A stretch of DNA of 64,000 nucleotides from Phycisphaerae bacterium (GCA_028285035.1 JANQQF010000194.1:1-64000), one strand, 5' to 3'; shown: positions 8,311-17,336, counted from the first letter of the stretch. A program made the numbers and translations. The notes: a model not told the origin generated them from the sequence alone.

Positions 8311-8963
8311 ACGATAACGATATTCATGACGTCATCGCGATTCTGCGGGAAAGCTCAAAGGAATGGCAATCCGCTTTGATCGATGATATGGCCCAAGAGG
8401 AGCGTCATCCTTACAAAGTGTTGATCGCGACCATTTTGAGCCTGCGGACAAAAGATACGTTGACAGCTAAAATTGCGCCGAAACTGTTTGCCATTGCTGA
8501 TAATCCCTACGATATGGTTCGGCACTCAGCGGAAACCATCGAAAAAACGATTTATCCGGTTGGTTTTTATCGCAACAAGGCGAAAAGCATCCTCGCGATT
8601 TCGCAACAACTCATTGATGAGCACGGGGGTGAGGTGCCAGATGATTTGGATGTGTTGCTCGAATTACCAGGGGTGGGTCGTAAAACGGCCAATTTGGTTT
8701 TGACAGCTGGCTTTAACAAACCCGCCATCTGTGTTGATATTCACGTGCATCGCATCTCAAATCGGTGGGGCTATCTCAGTACCAAAAACCCTGATAAAAC
8801 CGAGTTTGCGCTCCGTGATAAATTGCCCAAAGAATATTGGATTGAGTATAATGCGTTGCTGGTGAGTATGGGGCAGACAATTTGTCACCCAACCTCGCCC
8901 TGGTGTAGTAAATGCCCAGTCACGGCCTATTGCGACCGAGTCGGGGTAACACGAAGTCGATAG
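8307..8963 (+). CDS. nth: endonuclease III
   Basis: 218 residues, a normal length. It is a DNA glycosylase/AP lyase that removes oxidised pyrimidines. The helix-hairpin-helix reads LPGVGRKTANLV with catalytic K126; catalytic D144 lies in VDIHVHRISNRWG. The C-terminal 4Fe-4S motif C-X6-C-X2-C-X5-C is complete (CHPTSPWCSKCPVTAYC). The start is a GTG at 8307 overlapping the stop of the preceding gene, as GTGA. Both hallmark residues and the cluster ligands are intact, so activity is expected. Confidence 0.95.
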   Translation: MNDNDIHDVIAILRESSKEWQSALIDDMAQEERHPYKVLIATILSLRTKDTLTAKIAPKLFAIADNPYDMVRHSAETIEKTIYPVGFYRNKAKSILAISQQLIDEHGGEVPDDLDVLLELPGVGRKTANLVLTAGFNKPAICVDIHVHRISNRWGYLSTKNPDKTEFALRDKLPKEYWIEYNALLVSMGQTICHPTSPWCSKCPVTAYCDRVGVTRSR

Positions 8964-8970
8964 GTTGTTT

Positions 8971-10167
8971 GTGACACGCACTCAACAAACAGCGCTCATC
9001 ATCGGGCTTTGTGCCTGGTTGATGTTAGGCTGTGGAACATTAATAAATCAATTTTCACCGACACGGCAAGTACGCTCTGTCCCAGAAACACGGATTGCGG
9101 CCATCAACCACAATCAAAAGCTGGCAGAAGCGGCTTACCTAAACTTGGCTACGTTGCCAGGTTATCAAATAGAACGACGTCACGTTCTAGCGGACGAGTA
9201 TGGGCATACGATTACGTACACTGTTCATAGTCTCTATGATGATGCCGGCAACAGCCACACGAAAATTGAGGTGAGTGATGGGCAAACTGGCGAAATTTAC
9301 GGGATCGCGGGTCACCAGTACACCTATCACAAAATCCACCAAGGCTGGGTCGATTTAACAAAGTTGACAGACACAGACAAAACTCGAGGTTATGTCTCAC
9401 TTGGCCGCTTAGGGCTATCAGAAAACCCAGCCCAGCTACTAACCCAATTTGGCACGGTGCCAATCAACCCCAATCCTGACCAATTACACAATCGGGCCAC
9501 AACACGATACGAACTGCAGCCCATTATTACCCAAGTGTCCGAGGCATTGGATCAGACCCCGACCGATACCTTTCTAAATTTGGAGGGCCTGTTATGGGTT
9601 GATAATGAAACAAACGCCCTTCTCCGCTCAGAAGTCACAATCAGTGATCGCCAAACAGGACAACTACTTCAGTATCACGATTTAAATATTCGGGATATTG
9701 GCCAAATCGAGGCTATCTCTCTGCCTGGCCCCATTATTGATCCCAAGGCGATTCGAGCTGCTACGGCTACAGCACAAGTATGGACGATCCTTGAGGGCGT
9801 AATGAATTATCGCGGCACGCCCATCACTTTCGAGGTCATCCCGCTTGAAGTTCGGGCCGTCCCAGATGCTGTGCCCCCCAACGCGTCGGTGGAAATGATG
9901 ATTCGGAATTTGCCCGATCATATGTGGCAGGGCGAAAATATTGAAGCATTTTTAGGACAACTTCGTCAACAACTCACTTTTAGTATTCCTGAAGAGAATC
10001 TCATTCTAACCAGTAGTGGCTTAAATTTAACGTATCAAGATGTTGATACCAAGGAAGTTTGGGTAAATTATCGGTTTAACGCTGATCTAACAGATGTTGA
10101 GCGAGTCGAAATTATTTTGGCTGGGGCGGGTAATCCCCAATTTGCTCCGGTTCCTGTGGCTAAGTAA
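8971..10167 (+). CDS. probable lipoprotein of unknown function
   Basis: 398 residues from a GTG at 8971, chosen because AGG lies six bases upstream. A TTG at 8965 is in frame but too close to that site. The N-terminus is a lipoprotein signal (LIIGLCAWLMLGC). The mature part is beta-rich and resembles outer-face proteins with LolA/LppX-like or outer-membrane lipoprotein sorting folds, for example in its repeated strands with YELQPIITQVSEAL, but I cannot name the family. It starts only seven bases after nth, so it is probably co-transcribed. Confidence 0.75.
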   Translation: MTRTQQTALIIGLCAWLMLGCGTLINQFSPTRQVRSVPETRIAAINHNQKLAEAAYLNLATLPGYQIERRHVLADEYGHTITYTVHSLYDDAGNSHTKIEVSDGQTGEIYGIAGHQYTYHKIHQGWVDLTKLTDTDKTRGYVSLGRLGLSENPAQLLTQFGTVPINPNPDQLHNRATTRYELQPIITQVSEALDQTPTDTFLNLEGLLWVDNETNALLRSEVTISDRQTGQLLQYHDLNIRDIGQIEAISLPGPIIDPKAIRAATATAQVWTILEGVMNYRGTPITFEVIPLEVRAVPDAVPPNASVEMMIRNLPDHMWQGENIEAFLGQLRQQLTFSIPEENLILTSSGLNLTYQDVDTKEVWVNYRFNADLTDVERVEIILAGAGNPQFAPVPVAK

Positions 10168-10355
10168 ACCGGAAAAAGTTTGCGAAAATGTGAGATTGAA
10201 GCATAGTGAAAATTAGTCTTTACCGAATCAACAAATCGGTTTACTTATTAATAATTCACCAAATTATGTTTAGGTTACGACCTATTTGAACCAAACGCTA
10301 AGCTCTTATTTTTTGATTATTTTTTGCGAATTACTGAAACCATAAGGCGAACATA

Positions 10356-11534
10356 ATGAATAAAAAAACAATTCAAGATATTGATGTTAACGGAAAGCGT
10401 GCGTTGGTACGCGTGGACTTCAACGTTCCAATGGAAGATGGCCAAGTCACTGATGACCGGCGTATTCGGGCGGCTTTGCCAACCATTCAATATTTGTTGG
10501 AGCAAGGGGCCGCTGTCATTTTGATGAGCCACTTGGGCCGCCCCAAAGATGGCCCCGATCCAAAATTTGCAATGGACCCAGTCGGTGAAAAATTGGCTGA
10601 GTTGATAGGTCGTCCTGTTAAAAAGCTGGATGATTGTGTTGGCCCCGATGTAGAGCAAGCTGTTTCAGCCATGCAGCCGGGTGAGGTCATTTTGCTAGAA
10701 AATACGCGCTTCCACAAGGCCGAAAAGAAAAACGAGCCTGAATTCGCGGCTCAACTGGCCACGCTTGGCGAGGTCTATGTCAACGACGCTTTTGGCAGCG
10801 CCCATCGCGCCCACGCTTCAACGGCAGGGGTCACTGACACCTTGCGACCCGCCGTAGCGGGCTTCTTGTTGGAAAAAGAGCTTGAGTATCTTGGGGATGC
10901 GCTAGCCAACCCCACGCCTCCTTTTTTAGCGATTATGGGTGGGGCCAAAATTTCCGACAAGATTGCGGTTATCGAACATCTTCTGGATCAGGTCGATGCC
11001 CTGTTGATTGGGGGCGGAATGGCCAACACCTTCTTTGTGGCCCAAGGATTTGATGTGGCGGCATCTCTAGTTGAGGCCGATGCTATTCCTGTGGCGAAAA
11101 AACTGTTAGACAAACACGCGGATAAGCTCATTTTACCTGTGGATTGTGTTGTCGCCGCCGAATTCAAGGCAGATGCTGAAGCCAAGGTGGTTCCAGTGGA
11201 TGAGGTGCCAGAGGGTTGGATGATTTTAGACATCGGACCAGCTACCATCGCTCATTTCGCTAATCGATTAGCCGCAGCCCAAACCGTCGTCTGGAATGGG
11301 CCGATGGGTGTGTTTGAAATGCCCCGTTTCGCTGAAGGCACGTTTGCCGTCGCCAAGGCTTTGGCAACATTAGGCGATGCGACTACAATCATTGGTGGTG
11401 GAGACAGTGCGGCTGCGGCAGAAAAGTCTGGTCTAGCTGATAAAATGAGCCACATTTCAACCGGCGGTGGGGCCAGTTTAGAGTTTTTAGAAGGTAAAAT
11501 TTTACCCGGTGTCGCTGCACTGGATGACAGATAA
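10356..11534 (+). CDS. pgk: phosphoglycerate kinase
   Basis: 392 residues of glycolytic phosphoglycerate kinase, which transfers phosphate from 1,3-bisphosphoglycerate to ADP. The signature [11 protein letters not shown] is near the N-terminus, with [25 protein letters not shown], then [17 protein letters not shown], the nucleotide-site [10 protein letters not shown] and the terminal [11 protein letters not shown]. Length and motifs are all standard. Ribosome site AAGGCG. No other glycolytic gene is adjacent. The 188-base upstream gap holds no other gene. Confidence 0.97.
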   Translation: MNKKTIQDIDVNGKRALVRVDFNVPMEDGQVTDDRRIRAALPTIQYLLEQGAAVILMSHLGRPKDGPDPKFAMDPVGEKLAELIGRPVKKLDDCVGPDVEQAVSAMQPGEVILLENTRFHKAEKKNEPEFAAQLATLGEVYVNDAFGSAHRAHASTAGVTDTLRPAVAGFLLEKELEYLGDALANPTPPFLAIMGGAKISDKIAVIEHLLDQVDALLIGGGMANTFFVAQGFDVAASLVEADAIPVAKKLLDKHADKLILPVDCVVAAEFKADAEAKVVPVDEVPEGWMILDIGPATIAHFANRLAAAQTVVWNGPMGVFEMPRFAEGTFAVAKALATLGDATTIIGGGDSAAAAEKSGLADKMSHISTGGGASLEFLEGKILPGVAALDDR

Positions 11535-11568
11535 TTATTAGGTAATAAGAAAATAAGGTATTTCCACG

Positions 11569-12159
11569 ATGAAAGATCAGAAAAGTTTACGGGTTGTAAT
11601 TGTAGATGACGAGGCTGTCATTCGAATGGGCTTAAAATCTATGGTAACAACCTTGGGATATCAAGTGATAGGCACAGCAGCGAATGGTAATGAGGCACTA
11701 GAAAAGGTCAAAACCTTAAAACCAGACCTGCTATTGCTTGATATCAAAATGCCAGAGCGTGATGGATTAGAGGTGGCCGAGATTTTGGCAAAGGATATGG
11801 TCCTACCAATCATTATGCTCACGGCTTACACCGAAAAATCGCTGATCGAGCGAGCGGCCAATGCTTCGGTGATGGGCTATTTGGTTAAACCGATTAGCGA
11901 AAGCAAATTGGGACCAACAATTGAGATTGCACTTGAACGCTTCAAAGCAATGAAAAAAGCCGCCCAAGATGCCTATCAACTACGTGATAAATTAGAGTCG
12001 CGTGAATTGATTGATGCGGCCAAGCGTATTTTGATTACGACAGGCCTCTCGGAAGACGAAGCATATCATCGCTTGCAAATCACCGCCCGCGAGAAAAGAC
12101 GCACAATGCGTGAGGTGGCTGAAGCGATTATTGCGGTGGGTGAAAAATTGGCAGCTTAA
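11569..12159 (+). CDS. response regulator with ANTAR RNA-binding output domain
   Basis: 196 residues. The receiver domain (about 8-125) has the acidic DDE near the N-terminus, phospho-acceptor D58 in [14 protein letters not shown]85-like LTAY and K in LVKPI. A coiled segment leads to an ANTAR domain (about 140-195: [38 protein letters not shown]). ANTAR proteins such as AmiR, NasR and EutV bind hairpins in leader RNA and prevent transcription termination, often of nitrogen genes. Directly downstream is an ammonium-transporter leader with two terminators, the expected kind of target. The cognate kinase is not adjacent. Confidence 0.92.
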   Translation: MKDQKSLRVVIVDDEAVIRMGLKSMVTTLGYQVIGTAANGNEALEKVKTLKPDLLLLDIKMPERDGLEVAEILAKDMVLPIIMLTAYTEKSLIERAANASVMGYLVKPISESKLGPTIEIALERFKAMKKAAQDAYQLRDKLESRELIDAAKRILITTGLSEDEAYHRLQITAREKRRTMREVAEAIIAVGEKLAA

Positions 12160-12188
12160 GCCCAAACCTTAAAATGTGACTTTAGTAC

Positions 12189-12217
12189 TTGACAAATAGA
12201 AAAATCTTTGTTATATT
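12189..12217 (+). promoter_or_regulatory. sigma70-type promoter P1 of the amt leader
   Basis: TTGACA at 12189-12194, a 17-base spacer, then TATATT at 12212-12217. Start is expected near 12224. Transcripts first meet the terminator at 12274-12316. Confidence 0.75.
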
Positions 12218-12223
12218 TTTCAC

Positions 12224-12316
12224 CATTGTAAAAAACAGCCCCCAATTTGGGGTAAATCATAGAAAAAAAGCCAAGAAGCCTTCCAAATTTCCAAAAATTT
12301 GAAGGCTTCTTTTTTT
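12224..12316 (+). ncRNA. predicted short terminated RNA / first amt leader module
   Basis: Predicted transcript of about 93 nt from P1 to the first terminator. It contains a CCCC...GGGG hairpin around 12239-12252 and the box AGCCAAGAAGCCTTC (12269-12283). The box recurs with three changes at 12396-12410 ahead of the second terminator. It could be a leader attenuator or a free small RNA that titrates the ANTAR protein. The classical ANTAR twin hexaloops were not recognised. Confidence 0.45.
12274..12316 (+). terminator. intrinsic terminator T1 in the amt leader
   Basis: AGAAGCCTTC (12274-12283) is exactly complementary to GAAGGCTTCT (12301-12310), and AAATTT on both inner arms extends the stem around one bulged C. 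A run of seven T follows. Confidence 0.88.
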
Positions 12317-12328
12317 CAAAACATAAAT

Positions 12329-12356
12329 TTGACACAAAATAAAAGATTACTATAAT
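12329..12356 (+). promoter_or_regulatory. sigma70-type promoter P2 of the amt leader
   Basis: TTGACA at 12329-12334, 16-base spacer, TATAAT at 12351-12356. It lies just after terminator T1 and before terminator T2, so it drives its own attenuated leader. Confidence 0.78.
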
Positions 12357-12402
12357 CGGGGAAGTTGTACCAAAAAACCCAAAAATTCATTTTGCGGCCG
12401 AG

Positions 12403-12443
12403 AAGCCCTCAACACACCAAAATTGTGTTTGAGGGCTTTTTTA
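12403..12443 (+). terminator. intrinsic terminator T2 immediately before amt
   Basis: AAGCCCTCAA (12403-12412) pairs with TTGAGGGCTT (12429-12438); an inner ACAC/GTGT extends the stem past a bulged C. Six T follow. It lies upstream of the amt ribosome site, so readthrough is needed for expression from P1 or P2. Confidence 0.88.
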
Positions 12444-12475
12444 TTTCAATATTTTATATCCATAAGGAGGATATC

Positions 12476-13828
12476 ATGAAACTATCTTATTTGTATCGGG
12501 CATTGCCCCTAGCTATCTTATTTTGTATCCTTGGTACGAAAGCAGCCTTCGCTCAAGATGAAGTTCCATCTGCAGAATTGGCTTACTACGCGATTGACAA
12601 CATGATTTTGTTCATCGCCGCTGTATTAGTTATCTTTATGCAGGCTGGCTTTGGGATGGTTGAAGCAGGTTTCAACGCTGGGAAGAATACAGTTAACATC
12701 TTATTCAAAAACTTGATGGATTTGAGCATCGGGGCCATCTTATACTTCCTGATTGGTTACGGCATTATGTATCCTGGTGACTTCAATGGCTGGATTGGTT
12801 TCGCTCAAGTTGGTATTGGTGAAGCAGGTGCCCCTGGCCCAGGTGTTCTCCATCCACAAAATGACTGGTTGTTCCAGGTTGCTTTTGCCGCCACAGCCGC
12901 GACCATCGTCTCTGGGGCCGTTGCTGGTCGGATGCAGTTCCGTGCCTACCTAATCTATAGTGCAGTCTTAACTGGTATCATTTACCCCATCAGCGGTTCT
13001 TGGAAGTGGGGCGGTGGCTGGCTTGACGCAATGGGCTTCTACGACTTTGCTGGTTCATTGGTTGTACACGCCGTCGGTGGTTTCGCTGGTTTAGCTGGGG
13101 CAATGGTTCTCGGTGCTCGGATTGGTCGCTTCAATAAAGACGGTAGTAGTAACCCGATGCCAGGTCACAACATTACTGCAGCTACCTTGGGTGTATTCAT
13201 TCTGTTGATTGGTTGGTTCGGATTTAACCCCGGCAGTCAGCTCGCCTTCGCGGGTTCAGCTAACACAGATGCCGTTGTATTGATTGCTGTAAATACCCTT
13301 CTCGCAGCCTGTGCTGGTGCGGTTCTGGCAATGGTCTCTTCTATCTTCATCTCAGGAAAGCCTGATCTGTCCTTCTCACTCAACGGAATGTTAGCCGGTT
13401 TGGTAGCCATCACAGCAAACTGTGACTCAGTTACAAATGTTGAAGCCCTTATCATTGGTGCGGTTGGCGGAGTTCTCGTTGTTATCGGGATGATGTTGCT
13501 GGAAGCCTTGAAAATTGATGACCCTGTTGGGGCTTGGCCCGTACACGGTTTTGTGGGTATCTGGGGTGGGATTGCCACGGGTATCTTTGGGGGGCACCCA
13601 ATTGTCGCCCAGATCGTTGGTTCAATCGCCATTCCGTTGTGGGCTTTCGTTACAATGTACGGTGTCTTCTACGCAATGAAAATGGCTGGTATCCTCCGAG
13701 TGTCAATGGAAGAGGAAATTGAAGGTCTTGATATCACTGAACACGGTACAATCAACTACCCAGAATTTGTGGGTGGGTCAGCCACAGCTAGACCAGTTGA
13801 TGAAAGCATTGTTCCTGCATCTCGCTAG
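12476..13828 (+). CDS. amt: ammonium transporter (Amt family)
   Basis: 450 residues from the ATG at 12476, which follows AAGGAGG at ideal spacing; the longer open frame from 12365 runs across the terminator hairpin and is not credible. A cleavable-looking signal (about 1-27, ending AFA-QD) precedes about 11 membrane helices. Family motifs include the QAGFGMVEAGFNAGKN block, DFAGSLVVHAVGGFAGLAGA (channel His) and GPVHGFVGIWGG-like WPVHGFVGIWGG (second His). It imports ammonium for glutamine synthetase, encoded downstream. Control is probably by antitermination in the leader. Confidence 0.95.
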   Translation: MKLSYLYRALPLAILFCILGTKAAFAQDEVPSAELAYYAIDNMILFIAAVLVIFMQAGFGMVEAGFNAGKNTVNILFKNLMDLSIGAILYFLIGYGIMYPGDFNGWIGFAQVGIGEAGAPGPGVLHPQNDWLFQVAFAATAATIVSGAVAGRMQFRAYLIYSAVLTGIIYPISGSWKWGGGWLDAMGFYDFAGSLVVHAVGGFAGLAGAMVLGARIGRFNKDGSSNPMPGHNITAATLGVFILLIGWFGFNPGSQLAFAGSANTDAVVLIAVNTLLAACAGAVLAMVSSIFISGKPDLSFSLNGMLAGLVAITANCDSVTNVEALIIGAVGGVLVVIGMMLLEALKIDDPVGAWPVHGFVGIWGGIATGIFGGHPIVAQIVGSIAIPLWAFVTMYGVFYAMKMAGILRVSMEEEIEGLDITEHGTINYPEFVGGSATARPVDESIVPASR

Positions 13829-13855
13829 AATAATTATTAAACCTAATTAGTCAAT

Positions 13856-13887
13856 GGGGTTGGGCAAATTGCCCAACCCCAAATTTT
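13856..13887 (+). terminator. terminator after amt
   Basis: GGGGTTGGGC and GCCCAACCCC (13856-13865 and 13871-13880) form a perfect 10-bp stem with loop AAATT, followed by AAATTTT. Confidence 0.75.
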
Positions 13888-13949
13888 GCTGTAGAAAAAG
13901 ATTAAACGCATAATGGGGGGCGCAAAAAGATTGCGCTCAAAAATATTCA

Positions 13950-14918
13950 ATGAAGATCACACTCCGCGAAAATTTAGGCGAAAACCGCAATAACATCCCT
14001 TATTTTGCCGACGTATATATCAAAAGCATCAGTATTGATGCAGGTCACACCTTCAATGTTCCTATCTATCAGCGTGAAAAAAATGGTGAAACATACTATG
14101 TTTCTAGTGTGTGTGGGTTTCAGGCTGAAGCTGATGGGCAACCAGAAGTTGTGGTCGCACTCTTAAATCGCCTCATTCCCATGTTGGTCAATGCTAGCCG
14201 TTTCCCAACTTATATGTTTATCGCCCGCCGCTCGCACAAAATGTATCCCGTTTACACCCTTAATGATGAAGTATTTGCCACCGCTAGAAATAGCCCTGTC
14301 TTCAAACATGTGGAATTGGCCAAAGTACGGGAATATTTGATGGATTATTTGCATATGACTGGCGAACTGGGTGTGCCAGGCAAGAGTGAAAAGCTGCACG
14401 TTCGAGGCGTACGTCGTTCAAATTTATCTTTAATCCGTCCTATTTTTTATCTAAAGAAACGCCCCCAAGCCCAGGATGATAATGAATTTTGGGCACCAGT
14501 CTTTATGACAGATAATGAGAGTGGCATCTACACGTATGCCGCGAGTGGGCGACGGCAAGTTGACATAGATAATGGTAAGGAAATTTTACAGTTACGATCT
14601 CAGGTAGCTCAGGCTCTCATTGCTGATGAACGTCTGAAAGATGCTTACGGGCTACGAGTTGATCGCTTATTACCCGATTATTGGGCAAAAATCAAATTAA
14701 CAATGCAGCCAACCTCTAAAAAACTCGCATTTAATGATGTCACATTCGATATTTTCCAAGAGGGTCGCTATCTAGTTGCGGTTGAGCATCGTCAGGCAGA
14801 AGATCGTTATAGTTTTTATATTGGTGAAGGTGAGGCTGATCTTCGTGAACGTACTGCGGAAGATCTCGTTCGCCGCAAATTAATTACGGACAGAGCAGCA
14901 GTTCAGATCAAGGAATAA
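13950..14918 (+). CDS. hypothetical protein between amt and glnA
   Basis: 322 residues, not recognised. It is soluble, with no signal or membrane segment. The N-terminal half contains ADVYIKSISIDAGHTFNVPIYQ and FPTYMFIARRSHKMYPVYTLNDEVFA; a linker with QAQDDNEF separates it from a second half holding MTDNESGIYTYAASGRRQVDIDNGKE. No Shine-Dalgarno is visible. Instead a hairpin GCGCAA-AAAGA-TTGCGC (13920-13936) lies just before the start. Its position between an ammonium transporter and glutamine synthetase suggests a nitrogen role, by context only. Confidence 0.7.
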   Translation: MKITLRENLGENRNNIPYFADVYIKSISIDAGHTFNVPIYQREKNGETYYVSSVCGFQAEADGQPEVVVALLNRLIPMLVNASRFPTYMFIARRSHKMYPVYTLNDEVFATARNSPVFKHVELAKVREYLMDYLHMTGELGVPGKSEKLHVRGVRRSNLSLIRPIFYLKKRPQAQDDNEFWAPVFMTDNESGIYTYAASGRRQVDIDNGKEILQLRSQVAQALIADERLKDAYGLRVDRLLPDYWAKIKLTMQPTSKKLAFNDVTFDIFQEGRYLVAVEHRQAEDRYSFYIGEGEADLRERTAEDLVRRKLITDRAAVQIKE

Positions 14919-14940
14919 CAATCACGTTTAGTAATCGAGT

Positions 14941-14988
14941 CACAAAGGCATAGAGGGTAAAAATCTAATTATTCTTTATGCCTTTGTG
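14941..14988. repeat. inverted repeat CACAAAGGCATA...TATGCCTTTGTG
   Basis: Exact 12-base inverted repeat around a 24-base centre, between the unknown gene and glnA. It may terminate the upstream gene or be another dispersed module. Confidence 0.55.
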
Positions 14989-15032
14989 GTGCGTTTCCAT
15001 AAAAAATTAAAATTTTATTTAGGAGTAACAAA

Positions 15033-16451
15033 ATGACCGAAACAGCACAAGATGTACTCAAGCTCATTCAAGAGCGCGAGCTAAAAATGGTCGATTTCCG
15101 CTTTATCGATCCATTTGGTACTTGGCAGCACTTCAGTGTTTCTGCCCGAGAGGTATCTGAGGATACTTTTGAAGAAGGCTTAGGCTTTGACGGCTCTTCT
15201 ATCCGTGGTTTCCAGGCAATTAACGAGTCAGATATGATTTTAATCCCAGATACCACAACTGCCTTTGTTGATCCAATCTTCGAAGTGCCTACCTTGGTTA
15301 TCATTTGTGACATTTACGATCCAATCACTCGCCAGCCATACAACAAAGATCCACGCCGTGTGGCTCGAAATGCAGAGGCCTACCTGCAACAAACAGGTAT
15401 TGCTGACATTGCTTTCTTTGGCCCAGAAGCTGAGTTCTTCTTGTTTGATCATGTACGCTACGGCAGCAGCGCCAACTCTGGTTTCTACTTCCTTGACAGT
15501 GGCGAAGGCTGGTGGAACACTGGTATGGATGGACACAACCTTGGTGGCCAAGTTCAGGCGAAATCAGGCTATTTCCCCGTCCCCCCCGCCGACACATTGC
15601 AAGATGTTCGTAGCCGAATGGTTTTGGCTATGGAAGAAGTTGGGATGGAAGTCGAAGTTCATCACCACGAAGTTGGTACAGCGGGTCAGTGTGAGATCGA
15701 TCTTCGCTTCGACAGCTTGCTCCGTATGGCAGATAAGTTGATCACCTACAAATACATTGTTAAGAACATTGCTCGTCAGCACGGCTTAAGCGCTACATTT
15801 ATGCCAAAACCACTCTTTGAAGATAACGGAAGTGGGATGCACTGTCACCAAAGTTTGTGGAAAGGTGGCGACACCTTGATGTACGATGAGAATGGTTATG
15901 CCGGTTTGTCTGAAACTGCTCGTTATTACATCGGTGGTTTGTTGAAGCACGCCCCAACCATCTTGGCCTTCGCTGCGCCCAGTACCAACTCTTACAAGCG
16001 TTTGGTGCCTGGCTACGAAGCACCCATCAACTTGGTTTACTCACAGCGAAACCGCTCAGCGATCTGCCGTATCCCAATGTACTCTGGCAGCCCTAAAGCC
16101 AAGCGTGTTGAATTCCGCGCTCCCGATCCAAGTGCCAACCCATACTTGGCCTTCCCGGCAATGTTGATGGCTGGCCTAGATGGTATTCTCAACAAAATCG
16201 ATCCGGGCGAGCCTACAAACAAAGATATGTACGACCTCCCACCGGAAGAAGCAGCCCAAATCCAAAACACGCCAACGTCACTCGACGCAGTAATTGATGC
16301 GCTTGAAAATGATCATGAATTCTTGCTGAAGGGCGATGTATTCTCTAAAGATCTGATCGAGTCATACATTGAGTACAAGCGTGAAGAGGAAATCGCACCG
16401 TTGGCCTTGCGCCCACACCCACACGAATTCACAATGTACTTCGATATCTAG
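15033..16451 (+). CDS. glnA: type I glutamine synthetase
   Basis: 472 residues of GSI, which makes glutamine from glutamate, ammonia and ATP as a dodecamer. Signatures are [35 protein letters not shown], the [11 protein letters not shown] catalytic block, and NRSAICRIP. The segment [10 protein letters not shown] contains Y400 in the position adenylylated in GSI-beta enzymes, so control by adenylylation is possible, although no GlnE is in the window. Ribosome site TTAGGAG. It completes the amt-X-glnA nitrogen block. Confidence 0.97.
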   Translation: MTETAQDVLKLIQERELKMVDFRFIDPFGTWQHFSVSAREVSEDTFEEGLGFDGSSIRGFQAINESDMILIPDTTTAFVDPIFEVPTLVIICDIYDPITRQPYNKDPRRVARNAEAYLQQTGIADIAFFGPEAEFFLFDHVRYGSSANSGFYFLDSGEGWWNTGMDGHNLGGQVQAKSGYFPVPPADTLQDVRSRMVLAMEEVGMEVEVHHHEVGTAGQCEIDLRFDSLLRMADKLITYKYIVKNIARQHGLSATFMPKPLFEDNGSGMHCHQSLWKGGDTLMYDENGYAGLSETARYYIGGLLKHAPTILAFAAPSTNSYKRLVPGYEAPINLVYSQRNRSAICRIPMYSGSPKAKRVEFRAPDPSANPYLAFPAMLMAGLDGILNKIDPGEPTNKDMYDLPPEEAAQIQNTPTSLDAVIDALENDHEFLLKGDVFSKDLIESYIEYKREEEIAPLALRPHPHEFTMYFDI

Positions 16452-16469
16452 ACTCTTTCTATTACGTAG

Positions 16470-16506
16470 AAAAGGTGGAGCCAAGCAATTTGGTTCCACC
16501 TTTTTG
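16470..16506 (+). terminator. terminator after glnA
   Basis: AAAAGGTGGA...CCAA pairs with TTGG...TCCACCTTTT (16470-16484 with 16490-16504), five-base loop, then T run. Confidence 0.85.
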
Positions 16507-16580
16507 TTTTCAATTAAATTGCGAACAATTCAAATGTGTGGCTATAATCCATCCTAATCCATTCGTAGTTCTAGTCGTAA

Positions 16581-16670
16581 CAGTTGCCTCCCTTTTTGGT
16601 CAGGCTGATAGTTAAGCGAATTGAGCGAGTTAAAGGCTCATCACCAATGAAACCAGGGAGGCAGCAACTG
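16581..16670 (+). ncRNA. candidate structured RNA of unknown class
   Basis: CAGTT+GCCTCCCT (16581-16593) pairs with AGGGAGGC-AGC-AACTG (16655-16670), a 13-bp stem with a three-base bulge. Inside, TTGGT (16596-16600) pairs with ACCAA (16643-16647) and GAGC with GCTC (16623-16626, 16636-16639). This leaves purine-rich single-stranded parts typical of ligand-binding or regulatory RNAs. It lies in front of the VOC gene. I could not match it to a known riboswitch. Confidence 0.5.
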
Positions 16671-16725
16671 AAGAAACATCCGCAGTTACAATTGAGGATA
16701 ATAAAGCTATAATTGGAGCAGTTGA

Positions 16726-17115
16726 ATGGACGACACAATCACTCAACCACCAAAAATCAAATCGCTCCATCACGTCGCAATCGTGGTTCAAGATTTGTTA
16801 CAAGCCATTGATTTTTACGCTAATAAGCTTGGCTTCAAAGAAATCACAGCCCCACCAACGGCCATTGAACAAGGTATTCGTTGGTTTGACTTAGGCGATG
16901 GGCGGGCGTTACATTTAGTTGAGAATGAGGCCACGTTCCCGCTCTTACCCGCTCACTTTGCCATTGAGGTCGACGATGTGGCTGCCTGGCGAGCATATAT
17001 CGGCCAAACGGACCTGACCATTCTTGAACCCACTGTGGATTTGTACAACGCCGACCGCTTCTTTTTGCGTGATCCTTCTGGCAATCGCTTAGAGCTCGTA
17101 CAGTGGCTGGATTGA
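16726..17115 (+). CDS. VOC (glyoxalase/dioxygenase-fold) protein
   Basis: 129 residues with the paired beta-alpha-beta-beta-beta modules of the vicinal oxygen chelate fold: LHHVAIVVQDLLQAIDFYANKLGF at the N-terminus with the first metal His, HLVEN in the middle and FLRDPSGNRLELVQW at the C-terminus with the Glu ligand. Metal ligands look preserved, so a lyase or dioxygenase-type activity is possible; the substrate is unknown. GGAG seven bases before the ATG. A structured RNA candidate precedes it. Confidence 0.85.
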   Translation: MDDTITQPPKIKSLHHVAIVVQDLLQAIDFYANKLGFKEITAPPTAIEQGIRWFDLGDGRALHLVENEATFPLLPAHFAIEVDDVAAWRAYIGQTDLTILEPTVDLYNADRFFLRDPSGNRLELVQWLD

Positions 17116-17179
17116 GCAGAGAATGATATACTAATCTAAAAATTTTGAGTATAATGGCTCAACCAATCTCAAAGGTGAT

Positions 17180-17212
17180 GATGGGGCCAACTTTATTGTT
17201 GGTCTCATTTTT
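17180..17212 (+). terminator. terminator after the VOC gene
   Basis: ATGGGGCCAAC (17180-17190) pairs with GTTGGTCTCAT (17197-17207), using two G-U pairs, then five T. Confidence 0.78.
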
Positions 17213-17222
17213 ATGTTTAAGT

Positions 17223-17323
17223 GTTTGGCGGTTTACTTTTATAGACATTTCCGCGGAATAAGACGCCAAACCTTTAAGTGTCACAGTTTCTTTTCTCTAA
17301 TTTTAAACTGTGACACACTTAAG
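17223..17323 (+). promoter_or_regulatory. two consecutive leader hairpins before methylmalonyl-CoA mutase
   Basis: GTTTGGCG (17223-17230) matches CGCCAAAC (17264-17271), enclosing the palindrome TTCCGCGGAA. The next hairpin is CTTTAAGTGTCACAGTTT (17272-17289) with AAACTGTGACACACTTAAG (17305-17323). The ribosome site starts three bases later. This suggests a folded mRNA leader or an operator; the trigger is unknown. Confidence 0.5.
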
Positions 17324-17336
17324 ACGAGGTAAGACG

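Noticed and set aside
12261..12410. Classical ANTAR twin-hexaloop targets
   Set aside because: No pair of adjacent hairpins with A at loop position 1 and G at position 4 could be drawn with convincing stems.
12365..12475. N-terminal extension of the ammonium transporter from an upstream start
   Set aside because: This stretch is the terminator hairpin and leader; the AAGGAGG before 12476 and the signal peptide show the true start.
16581..16670. SRP RNA, 6S RNA, glutamine or cobalamin riboswitch
   Set aside because: None of their conserved core sequences could be found; listed only as an unassigned RNA.
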